Below, piece by piece: positions 1 through 10,845 of a stretch of 64,000 nucleotides of DNA. The stretch is from Nyssa sinensis (taxonomy: Eukaryota > Streptophyta > Magnoliopsida > Cornales > Nyssaceae), in assembly GCA_008638375.1 (NCBI GenBank), contig CM018048.1:2881940-2945939 (forward strand), read 5' to 3'. The notes beneath the pieces are model-generated. The model did no database searches and was not told the origin of the DNA. It saw nothing but the letters and a program-made list of their open reading frames with translations. Position 1 is the first letter of the stretch; each line of letters begins with the position of its first letter. The position numbers and the translations under genes are program-made.

Positions 1-1988
1 AATCTACGCAGAATTCCTTGTTAAAAAACACTAAATCTCGTTTTTTCATTTAATTTGCCTTTTTTTGTTGGCTTTGATGAATTATATATCTGGTATTCAA
101 AACTTGGATCTAGGTTTTCTTTCTTTTTTTCTTTCTTTGTTTTGTTTTTCTATGTAATTCTGATTTTATATATTTTTTTCAAAAAACTAATCGGTGAATA
201 TAAAAAAAATTTCAGGTGAGTCTTCTTTCTGAATTTGCTGAGTTCTGATTCAGAAGGCTCGTCACTCGTGTTAAATGTTTTATCTTCAAAAATTGAAATT
301 GACCCCAAATAAAAGCTACCTAATCTTGTTTACTTTTTTGAAATTTCAAATGATGACACTTATCTGGCTTTTATGACAAAACTTACAAAAAGAACAGATC
401 ACTCTTTTGATCTTCTAGCTGTCTTTTACGATTTAAAACTTCGCACTCCTGTCTCTAGAACTGATTGTGGGGCTGTTGACAAGATATTTGCAGAAGAAAT
501 GCCCTTAAAAAAACTATAAGTTGTAGTCTAATCCAATGCTTACTAGCCTATCTAGGAACAGATTGAGTCCATTGGCGGAGCATGTTTTTGGTGGGCCAGA
601 CCCATATCAATGAGTAATTAACGTTACCAAATCATGTTTCTTTTTGGGTCAATTTGAGATAATCGAGTACTGTGAGGGTAAACGTTTTCATGTGCTTAGC
701 TTTATTTAGAAATTCTTACCATTATCTTACACTATTTTTCATAGGTGTTATTGGCATGCTATCTTTAATGTGCACAGATTTTTATTTAGTTATTTATTTG
801 GCAAATCATTAGTGTCGAACCACTATACTCGCCCTAGGCCCTAATTCTCATGCACAAACTTTGCTAAGGGCATTAGTTGTAATCGATGGACTAAATTTTG
901 AGTAGTTTTAACTTTAGGTCAAATTGACAAATTAATTAAATACAATAACATATCATGTAATTTATTACAAATATAGAGGGAATTTTTTCACAATGCTAAG
1001 GGCATCATTGTGTCTAGCCAAAATCTTCTTCCTTAGTTCTTGGTTCTTGCCATTAGTATAGAAGGGAATTTGGTTAGGACCACTGTACCAAGATGGCAGT
1101 TTTAGTTTCCATTTAGAGATACATGGACCCTACTATTTATTGGACTTAATTATTTGACAACTGAAATAATGTGTATTAGCCGTTAATCAACTTTTGCAGC
1201 TACTTTTGTGGTTGTAGATTTTGGTGATAGAAAGGGTTTTCTATTAAATCTTTACACTGGTAGAGACTGTCATTCAAATTTGGTATCTAATTATCTCTTG
1301 CATTATTTCTAAGCCGTTAATCAACTTTTGCAGCTACTTTTGTGGTCGTAGATTTTGGTAATAGAAAGGGTTTTCTATTTAATCTTTACACTGGTAGAGA
1401 CTGTCATTCAAATTTGGACTCTTAATTATCTCTTGCATTATTTCTAAACCCTTTATACGGTATACATCATGTAATTATTTTAGTTTTAATTTCGGAAATA
1501 CAATTTTAATTGGTGAATTTATTGGCCCTTTAATTTCCAACTAAATCCATGGTTTGTTAGGATACTAAATAGAATTACGGTCCCTCATGATTCTCACCTT
1601 TCATCAGGTATTCAGTAGCATTTATTACAATTAATATTACCCTGTGGTGGAAACTCATTGTATCCCTGGGGACATCAATGCTTGCAAAAAACCCAGGGTA
1701 AAGGACATGGACAACCAAGACAAATTTGACTATACTTTTACTCATTTTTCATGGCTAGAACTTGTGCGTCAATACAGATCACAAGCTCCACTGTCATGCT
1801 AGTTTTTTTTTTGTGTGGATATTATATGGAATCTTCTTGAGACCCACTTTTCCTTTCTTTAGATTCTCAAAGATGATATATTCCACGCAAGTAGGTGTCA
1901 AATTGCAAACTAGGCTGTTCTTCAATTGAATGATGATTTTTGGTATTTGAAATGTAGAAAGATTAATATCTTCATTTATCTTTTCCAG
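1..1988. other. Upstream region of the CIP1 homologue
   Basis: AT-rich non-coding DNA with no credible ORF. It should contain the promoter and probably a 5' UTR intron of the CIP1 homologue: a pyrimidine-rich acceptor (TTTTCCAG) ends at 1988, and a donor-like CAG|GTGAGT lies near 216. A 134-bp tandem duplication sits at 1178-1445. I cannot place the transcription start. Confidence 0.5.
1178..1445. repeat. Tandem duplication, two ~134-bp copies
   Basis: The stretch starting AGCCGTTAATCAACTTTTGC at 1178 is repeated from 1312 with only a few changes, and both copies end in CTCTTGCATTATTTCTA. The copies abut exactly, so this is a direct tandem duplication and not two transposon ends. It lies in the presumed promoter or 5' UTR intron of the CIP1 homologue. 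Confidence 0.85.
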
Positions 1989-2073
1989 AGTTGGAGCTCG
2001 TAGTATTCGAGATGGAGACTACCTTGTCATGATGCACAGTTAAGGAAGATCTGCTAACAAAACCAGGGTAAAG
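1989..2073 (+). other. CIP1: Probable 5' UTR exon segment of CIP1
   Basis: It follows a good acceptor (TTATCTTTTCCAG ending at 1988) and runs into the ATG at 2074. The frame ahead of that ATG contains stops, so it is leader sequence. Inferred from splice signals only. Confidence 0.45.
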
Positions 2074-5000
2074 ATGCCGAAGCATCGCTGGGGGGAATCA
2101 ATTGAGTCGTTTTTTGGAAGTCACGTTGATCCTGAAAACGATGAACAACTGAAAGGAGCTAAAATAGGTATATTCCCCCCCCCCCCCCCCCCAAAAAAAA
2201 AAAAAAAACTTACAGAATTCTTCAGTGGCTATGATTTGACACCATGGAAAATAGTAGGATGCACTTTCATTGGGGATACAAGGGGGCTAGGGTGGCCATG
2301 TCCCTCTCAAATTTTTAAATATTAGATATTCGATATTTTACCCTTATATTTTCTATTGAAATTTAAAAAAAAATTAAGAACTGCCCTCAAAAAAATTTCA
2401 TTTTTTTATACTATCCCTTAAAATTTTAATTTCTATTTTTTGCCCCCTATGTTAGTGGTCTAGATCTGTCACTGTGCACTTTAACGATCTACTATTAGCC
2501 TACCAAGCAACATAATTATGAACCAGTGTTGTTTTAGTTTATAAGCAACTCCTATTTGTTTTTTTGGTGTTTGGAAGCCGAACAAGACATCCTCAATCTG
2601 AATGAACAATATTGATACCCATTGCTTGGTGAAAACTCATGACCAAAGTCAATTCTTGAACAAAACAGACCCACAAAAAAAAAAAAAAAAAAAAAGAATT
2701 AAGAGAGTTATATTAGATAATAAAGCATCTTAATCTGATGCTGCTGTTTGTCAATTCTAACCCTTTGCACCTCTTCAAATTCAAGCTTTTACCCAAATCC
2801 CTGCATTGTCATCAGTTATTTGGGATACAATTATTTTAAGGATAAATTACACCTAGCACCTCCGTAAGTTTCTAATAATTATAGACATCTTCTTCTAATT
2901 TGACTTAATTTGACTAATAATATTGCACTCTCCTATAATGTGACTTTTGGATGACATCAGCAAATTGATATTTTTAAAATAACAAATTTACCCTTAGTAA
3001 TAATAAACAGACCTTATAGCCCCACTCTTACAATTTAAATTATTTTTTTACCCTCAAATTCCTTCACAGGTATCACCATTACTGAATATGCTAAGCTTTC
3101 TCTCTCTAAGAAATTATCAACTTCTCTTTAATAAACTTGCTCAAACTCTACTGAAAAACTATGATATATATAAATACATATACATATAACACGAGCTTCC
3201 TTCTATTAGTAGCTCAGGTTTTGATTAGAAGCTAAACCAGTGGACCATAGAATTACCCCAAATTGATTACAAGCAACCTCTATTGCAAAATAATTTGGGA
3301 AAGTAGCTTTTCTTATTCTAGAGAAATAAAGAAAGAAGAAGACTCAAATTTAACAAGTGTAATTTCTTTCTCTATACAGAATCCACCTCCAATTTATTCT
3401 TCTCCTCATCTCTCTCTCTTTTTTTTCTCCACTAAATTTTGAATCACAACATTATATATATGACATCAATCAAAGAATCTGCAACTGAAAGTTTAAAGCA
3501 CACCATCTCTAATGGATAATTCTTCAAACACTTCTTGTGCTTCACTAATTCAAACTTCAATTAACATTGAATCAAAGCTTTTTCTATAAATAAATCAAAC
3601 CACAACCCAAATGTAAACAACAATGCATGAATCTTTCTAACCATCGTCTTTGCTTACTACTATGAGTCTTAATATAGGTGAGCAACGGGTATGAAATGGG
3701 TCTTTGCTAGCTCACTGATATATGGTCTTAATATATACATAGTTGTTACCATTGGTCCACTATTCTCCCTGGCCATTCACCATTGCTACTGCTATAGTTT
3801 TGACCACAAAGCCAGCAAAGGTTCAGCAATTTATTTAGAGTGGGTGTGCGTGTGTTTGCCGCCTGGAATAGGGCCAAATTACTTGAAAGACAAATCTCAT
3901 GCCCTCGACAGATAGGAGACCTTTCATCCGATATATGTCATCACTTTGTTCCAGCTTTTCATAAATTTTGCAGATGATAAACTATTTGAATTAAGAACAT
4001 GACTCCCCCATTTCAAACTAGGAATGTAACTTCCAAAGTATTAGACACAACTGTGATGAAAATTGCCAAATAAATTGAGCAAAAACCTTAAAATCAACCC
4101 TCTCAAGATCTAAGCTCCCTTCACAAACTATGGTGACTGAAGAAACACTATGATCGTGAGTGTGATCATGAGTGGTGAATGTCATATTCTGCACCAGTGT
4201 TGAAGACATTAATATTTTCTTATACACAAGCAGAAGAGCAGCAACATGTGCTACATGAAGACCAATTCAGAACTGAAGGCCAGCATATAAAACGAATATC
4301 AGACACATCTATTCAGAAATTGTGTCCCAATTCGTCAAGAGATCACCATTGATGTACCGTGCGCTTGTGTCTGCCGCCTCCAACGCGACCACCACTCCGC
4401 CAACTGCCAAGCCCCACCGATTGCCACCTCAATGTTCCAATGCACATCATCCGCTCCTCTCCACCGACTGCAACATTGCCGGCAACAACTGTCTCCCCCA
4501 ATCAGCCGTTACGCCCACCACCTGCGAAAATCCCCCCTCTAATTTCCTCTCTCCAGCAGGCTGCCACAACCATTCGTGTGAGAGTGGAGCCGTGGATGAA
4601 GCTTCATCCTCATCGTCGTTCGTTTATGCGAACACACTCTCTCTCCCCTTCCCTCCCTCCCTTCCTCTCTCTGCGCATGTAAATATAACATATAAATGGG
4701 TTTCCTTCCTGGAAAGTGAATATATACATATTATTAAAATTGGGTGTTAGGTGTAATTTACCCTTATTTTAAAGTTCAGAAATTTTTTAACAGGCAATGT
4801 CAATGGACCTTATTTGTGGTCACTTTCACCCACATCTTTTGTTATTTAACTTCTCATGGTAACAACATAATGTAACTGTAGTAGAGCCAGAGCTCGTTGA
4901 TCACTTAAAAAGTTCTCCTATTCTGTAAGCAATATGATTTTGCTGATTTGTGCTACATTTATCATAGGCAAGAGAGATTGTATATGACCATTAGCTCAAA

Positions 5001-8000
5001 GTTATTGAGGCTTTCTCTGTCATGAGCTGTTGATGTTTCCCTCATAACTTCAGTAAAAGTTCAATATCACATGCTGAAGTTTCCTCTTTATTGCAGAAAT
5101 TGAGGACAAAGTTCAGAAGATCTTGATGCTTATCAAAGGTGAAGATGAAGAAGAAAGAGATGGGGATGCGGTAGGAAAATCAAAGAAAGAGCCACTTATT
5201 GAATTAGTTGAAGATTTCCACAAACATTACCAATCTCTCTACGCCCGCTATGATCATCTCACTGGAGAGCTGAGACAAAAGGTTCATGGCAAACATAAAG
5301 AAAGTTTTTCTTCCTCTAGCTCAGATTCAGATTCAGATCATTCTTCGAGGAAAAAGAGCAATAAAAATGGAGAAGTGGAGAATAAGTTTCAGCTAGCAGC
5401 GGACAGCATTAAGCAAGAACTTGAAGTTGCCAATCTAGAAATTGCTGACATGAGGAGGAAGTTGATAGCTACAGTAGAAGAAAAGGAAGCCTTACATTTG
5501 GAATATCAGGCATCTTTGAACAGAATAGAAGAAGCACAGAAGTTGATTAGAGATTTGAAGGCTGAAACTGAAATGTTGAATGACGAGAAATTGAATCTTT
5601 CAGTTGAGAATAGGGACCTGAATCTAAAACTGCGTGGTGCTGTTACGATAGAAGCTGAACTGAATCAGAGATTGGAAGATATAAGTAGAGAGAGAACTGG
5701 TTTAGTCATTGAGAAAGAGACAGCTATCAAAAGGCTTGAAGAGGGAGAGAAAATTATTGAAGATTTAAAAGCCACGATTGATCAATTTAAAGGAACACTC
5801 CAGCAAGAGCTCGAAGCTGTTAAAGGAGATCTTTCTACAACAAAGGAACAACTGGAATCTTCCAAACAAGAAGTGGCACATTTAAGCCAGACACAGACAG
5901 CTACCAAAGAAGAGAATAATTCTCTATTATTGAAAATTTTACAGCTCACAGATGAGATTAAGGATTTACAGGACCAAATACAAGAACTGATGACTGAGTC
6001 TGGCCAGTTGAAGGAGACATTGGGCGAGAAAGAAAGGGAACTTTCAACTCACACAGAGATGCACGAGGCCCACAAGAGTGAAGCTTCAGCTCAAACAAGG
6101 GGTCTGGAACTGGAGTTGGATTCACTGCACACACAGAAAAGAGAAATGGAACAACAGAAAGATGATGAGCTTTCTACTCTCCTGAAGAAACTTGAAGATA
6201 AGGAGAAAGATTCATCCTCTCGAATAGAGGATCTGATGGCACAGGTCAACAATCTGCAACTGGAGGTGGAATCATTAGGCACTCAGAAAGGCAAATTGGA
6301 AGAAGAACTGGTACACAAAAGCAATGAAGCATCAGCTCAAGTCAAGGACGTAATGGATCAGTTCAATGAAAAACAACAGGAACTGGAGTCGGTACGCCAC
6401 CAGAAAATTGAATCAGAATTGCAACTAGAGAAAAAAATTCAAGAAATTTCAGAATATCTGTTTCAGTTGGAAACTTTGAAAGAGGAGTTAGCTACAAAGA
6501 CTGCAGATCAACAGCAAATGCTGGAAGAGAAGGGCAGCTATACAGTGCAGGTAAAGGACCTGGAACTGAAGCTGGACTCTCTAAACAACCAGAAAAGTGA
6601 ATTGGAAGAGCAGCTACGAATTAAGGATGTTAAGTATGATCAGTTGAAAGAAGAAAAGGAGGGCCTCCACGATAGAAATTTCGAATTGGAGAGAACATTG
6701 ATGGAGAGAGGGAATGAACTTTCTGCTTTACAGAAGAAATCAGAAGATGGAGAGAATGAAGCATCTGCTCAAATTTTGACCTTAACAGCAAGGGTGAATA
6801 GTCTGCAATTGGAGGTGGATTCTTTGTGTGCTCAGGCTATCGAATCAGAATCACAACTCAATAAAAAGACTGAAGTAATCTCAGACTACCTTAATCAGAT
6901 AGAAAATTTGAAAGAGGAGTTAGCAAGCAAAACTCTGGATGGACAGAGAATGCTGGAAGAGAAAGAGGGTTTAATAGCTCAGGTGAAGGATCTGGAACTG
7001 GTAGTGCAGTCTCTACACAACCAGAGAAGCGAACTGGAAGAGAAAATAAAAAACGAAGGCCAAGAGATTGATTGGTTGAGAGGGGAGAAAGAGGGTCTGT
7101 GGGACAAAATTTCTGAATTGGAGAAAACATTAACAGAGAGAGGGGATGAGATAATTGCTCTCCATAAGAAACTTGAGAATGTAGAGAATGAATCGTCAGC
7201 TCAGATTGTGGCCTTGATGGCACGGGTCAGTAATTTGCAACAAGAAGCTGGATTCCTTGCAAGCCGAGAAAAGCCAGTTGGAGGTGCAGATTGAGAGAAG
7301 TACACAGAGAATGCTGGAAGAGAAAGAGGGTTTTATGGCTCAGGTGAGGGATCTGGAGATGGTAGTGGAGTCTACACACAACCAGAGAAGCGAACTGGAA
7401 GAGCATATAAGAAACAAAGGCCACGAATTTGATTTGTTGAGAGGGGAAAAAGAGGGTCTGCTGGAAAAAATTTCTGAGTTGGTAAAAACATTAAGAGGGA
7501 GAGGGGATGAAATAATTGCTCTCCAAAAGAAACTTGAGAATGTAGAAAATGAATCGTCCGCTCAGATTGAGGCCTTAACGGAACAGGTCAATAATTTGCA
7601 ACAGGAGGTGGATTCCTTGCAGGCAGAGAAAATCCAGTTGGAGGTGCAGATTGAGAGAGGTAAACAGAGAATGCTCGAAGAGAAAGAGGGTTTAATGGCT
7701 CGGGTGAAGGATCTGGAACTGGTAGTGGAGTCTACACACAACCAGAGAATCAATCTGGAAGAACAGATAAAAAACAAAGGCCATGAATTTGATTTGTTGA
7801 GAGGGGAAAAAGAGGGTCTGCTGGACAAAATTTCTGAATTGGAGAAAACATTAACAGAGAGAGGGGAAGAGATAATTTCTCTCCAGAAGAAACTTGAGAA
7901 TGTAGAGAATGAATTGTCTGCTCAGATTGAGGCCTTAACGGAACAGGTCTATAACTTGCGGCAAGGGGTGGATTCCTTGCAGGCCGAGAAACTCCATTTG

Positions 8001-10845
8001 GAGGTGCAGATTGAGAGAAGTACACAGAGAATGCTGGAAGAGAAAGAGGGTTTTATGGCTCAGGTGAAGGATCTGGAGCTGGTAGTGGAGTCTACACACA
8101 ACCAGAGAAGCAAACTGGAAGAGCATATAAGAAACAAAGGCCACGAATTTGATTCAGTTGAGAGGGGAAAAAGAGGGTCTGCTGGACAAAATTTCTGAAT
8201 TGGTAAAAACATTAAGAGAGAGAGGGGATGAAATAATTGCTCTCCAAAAGAAACTTGAGAATGTAGAAAATGAATCGTCCGCTCAGATTGAGGCCTTAAC
8301 GGAACAGGTCAATAATTTGCAACAGGAGGTGGATTCCTTGCAGGCAGAGAAAATCCAGGTGGAGGTGCAGATTGAGAGAGGTAAACAGAGAATGCTAGAA
8401 GAGAAAGAGGGTTTAATGGCTCGGGTGAAGGATCTGGAACTGGTAGTGGAGTCTACACACAACCAGAGAAGCAATCTGGAAGAGCAGATAAAAAACAAAG
8501 GCCATGAATTTGATTTGTTGAGAGGGGAAAAAGAGGGTCTGCTGGACAAAATTTCTGAATTGGAGAAAACATTAACAGAGAGAGGGGATGGGATAATCTC
8601 TCTCCAGAAGAAACTTGAGAATGTAGAGAATGAATTGTCTGCTCAGATTGAGGCCTTAATGGAACAGGTCAATAACTTGCGGCAAGGGGTGGATTCCTTG
8701 CAGGCTGAGAAACTCCATTTGGAGGTGCAGATTGAGAGAAGTACACAGAGAATGCAGGAAGAGAAAGAGGGTTTTATGGCTCAGGTGAAGGATCTGGAGC
8801 TGGTAGTGGAGTCTACACACAACCAGAGAAGCGAACTGGAAGAGCATATAAGAAACAAACACCACGAATTTGATTCGTTGAGAGGGGAAAAAGAGGGTCT
8901 GCTGGACAAAATTTCTGAATTGGTAAAAACATTAAGAGAGAGAGGGGATGAAATAATTGCTCTCCAAAAGAAACTTGAGAATGTAGAAAATGAATCGTCT
9001 GCTCAGATTGAGGCCTTAACGGAACAGGTCAATAATTTGCAACAGGAGGTGGATTCCTTGCAGGAGGAGAAAATCCAGTTGGAGGTGCAGATTGAGAGAG
9101 GTAAACAGAGAATGCTCGAAGAGAAAGAGGGTTTAATGGCTCGGGTGAAGGATCTGGAACTGGTAGTGGAGTCTACACACAACCAGAGAAGCAATCTGGA
9201 AGAGCAGATAAAAAACAAAGGCCATGAATTTGATTTGTTGAGAGGGGAAAAAGAGGGCCTGCTGGACAAAATTTCTGAATTGGAGAAAACATTAACAGAG
9301 AGAGGCGACGAGATAATCTCTCTCCAGAAGAAACTTGAGAATGTAGAGAATGAATCGTCCGCTCAGATTGAGGCCTTAACAGAACAGGTCAATAACTTGC
9401 GGCAAGAGGTGGATTCCTTGCAAGCCGAGAAACTACATTTGGAGGTGCAGATTGAGAGAAGTACACAGAGAATGCTGGAAGAGAAAGAGGGTTTTATGGC
9501 TCAGGTGAAGGATCTGGAGCTGGCAGTGGAGTCTACACACAACCAGAGAAGCAATCTGGAAGAGCAGATAAGAAACAAAGGCCACGAATTTGATTCGTTG
9601 AGAGGGGAAAAAGAGGGTCTACTGGAAAATTTTTCTGAATTGGAGAAAACATTAACAGAGAAAGAAGATGAGATAATTGCTCTCCACAAGAAACTTGAGA
9701 ATGTAGAAAATGAAGCATCAGCTCAGATTGGGGCCTTGACGGAACAGGTCAATAACTTGCGGCAAGAGATGGATTCCTTGCAGACTGAGAAAATCCAGCT
9801 GGAGGTGCAGATTGAGAGAGGTAAACAAGAATATTCAGAAAGCCTGACCCAAATGGAGAATCTGAACATCGAGTTAGCAAGCAAGATCACAGAGCAGCAG
9901 GAAATGCTGAAAGAACAGGAGGATGCGTTCAACAAATTGAGTGAGGATCACAAGCAACTCGAATCTTTGTTTGAGCAGTGCAAGATGGATCTCCAAGATT
10001 CAGAGAAGAAGATGGAAGAAATGGCAGAAGGGTTCCACAAGACTAATGAATCTAAAGATCAGAAAATTGCCGGTTTAGAAGCATCGATTGAAGACCTGGA
10101 AAGGGATTTGGAAATTAAAGGAGATGAAATCAATACATTAATAGAGAATGTTCGTAATATTGAAGTTAAACTCCGCCTATCAAATCAGAAGCTGCGGGTA
10201 ACAGAACAGTTACTGACTGAGAAGGAAGAGAGCCACAGGAATAAAGAGGAGAAGCTCCTGGAAGAACATAAGTTGCTTGTTGAAAGGATTGCTTCATTGT
10301 CTGGAACAATTGCCGCTTATAAGGAAGCTCAAGGCAGGGTGATGACAGATATCTCAGAGAACGTAAACAATACCTTGATTGGAATGGAAACACTTTCAGT
10401 TAAATTTGAGGAAGACTATGGGCACTTTGAGACGTGTGTCTATGAAATCGTGAATGAGCTTCAGGTTGTGAAGAACTGGGTTAAGGAGAGAAATGGTGAG
10501 AAAGAACAGCTAAAGGAGGAGGCTGCTAATCTAGTTGAGCAACTGCAAAATAAGAAAGAAGAGTTATCAGTCTTGAGAGAGAAGGTTGGAGAATTAGAGA
10601 CAAAGGTGTGGAAGGATGAAGAAGAGAAGGTGAATCTGGCAAAAGCTGTTAAACAGCTTGAAGAGAAGATGGAAGAATGGGAGAAAAAGATGAATGAGAA
10701 GGAGCAGGGGATATTGGGTCTCGGGGAGGAGAAGAGGGAGGCCATCAGACAGCTGTGTATATGCATTGATCACCACCGTAGTCGCTGCGATTATCTCAAG
10801 GAAATGCTTTCTAAGATGACTAGTAGAAGGCAGATTGCAGCTTAG
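2074..10845 (+). CDS. CIP1: COP1-interactive protein 1 (CIP1) homologue, long coiled-coil protein, two frame breaks
   Basis: Two coding exons: 2074-2167 and 5097-10845. The junction is ATA G|AA ATT, so the start reads MPKHRWGESIESFF...LKGAKIEIEDKV. This matches the N-terminus of Arabidopsis CIP1, which carries a NAB-type actin-binding region. A Ser/Asp-rich patch follows (about residues 102-118). The rest is almost pure heptad coiled coil ending in GEEKREAIRQLCICIDHHRS, the conserved C-terminus of CIP1. Arabidopsis CIP1 binds the E3 ligase COP1 and is cytoskeleton-associated; that role here is inferred. The frame breaks twice by a single extra base (near 7248 and 8156), both inside a 360-bp tandem-repeat array. 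Discounting both, the protein would be about 1946 residues, against roughly 1590 in Arabidopsis. The rest of the exon is open, so assembly error or very recent mutation is likelier than an old pseudogene. The ATG at 2074 is chosen by homology; a 5' UTR exon probably begins at 1989. Confidence 0.9.
2175..2208. repeat. Homopolymer C18-A16 beside a splice donor
   Basis: A run of 18 C is followed by 16 A and begins seven bases after the first base of the CIP1 intron. This is a mononucleotide microsatellite; its true length is hard to sequence. Confidence 0.9.
2840..4763. mobile_element. Non-autonomous Mutator-like (MULE) element in CIP1 intron 1
   Basis: The ends are near-perfect 21-bp inverted repeats: GGATAAATTACACCTAG... 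at 2840 and, on the opposite strand from 4763, GGGTAAATTACACCTAA.... They are flanked by a perfect 9-bp direct repeat TTATTTTAA (2831-2839 and 4764-4772), the target-site length typical of Mutator superfamily elements. No transposase is visible. The inner part around 4330-4690 is C-rich and unlike the AT-rich rest, open in two overlapping frames, and may be captured host sequence as in Pack-MULEs. I do not recognise the donor gene. Confidence 0.75.
6890..9830 (+). repeat. 360-bp (120-residue) coiled-coil tandem repeats in CIP1
   Basis: The marker GAGGCCTTAACGGAACAGGT or a close variant recurs at 7569, 7929, 8290, 8650, 9010, 9370 and 9730. Spacing is 360 bp except where a frame break adds one base. 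A more diverged unit precedes the array. Two unit types alternate: one with ...AEKIQLEVQIERGKQR and NKGHEFDLL, the other with ...AEKLHLEVQIERSTQR and HEFDSLRGEKEG. The true period of recent duplication is therefore 720 bp. A period of 120 residues is not a whole number of heptads, so stutters are expected at each unit. Confidence 0.92.

Larger units (their letters stand above)
2168..5096 (+). other. CIP1 intron 1
   Basis: Donor GTATAT follows exon 1 directly. The acceptor is TTTATTGCAG ending at 5096. The intron holds a C18-A16 homopolymer seven bases from the donor, a degenerate element around 2226-2480, and a 1.9 kb Mutator-like element at 2840-4763. No retained coding sequence is needed to join the flanking exons in frame. 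Confidence 0.85.

Noticed and set aside
2074..2325. CIP1 exon 1 read through into a P/K-rich 83-codon frame
   Set aside because: After residue 31 it translates the intron homopolymer (poly-Pro, poly-Lys); the splice donor at 2168 and homology give the correct continuation in exon 2.
2226..2480. Small element with CAGTGGC / GTCACTG ends in CIP1 intron 1
   Set aside because: The match of ends is only about seven bases and the flanks show no clear duplication; GGGGCTAGGGTGGCCATG resembles a common plant repeat, but the borders are unsupported.
4322..4750. Pro/Ser/Thr-rich frames of 107 and 142 codons as a separate gene
   Set aside because: They overlap in two frames, lie inside the Mutator-like element and match no family I know; treated as a possible captured fragment only.
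7257..9830. Regularly spaced repeats as a CRISPR-like array
   Set aside because: The units are 360 bp, contiguous, in frame and coding; there are no spacers and the genome is eukaryotic.
6091..10776. Many open frames of 60-110 codons on the minus strand within CIP1 exon 2
   Set aside because: They recur with the 360-bp repeat and mirror the Glu/Lys/Gln-rich coiled coil on the other strand; they are shadows of the CIP1 coding sequence.
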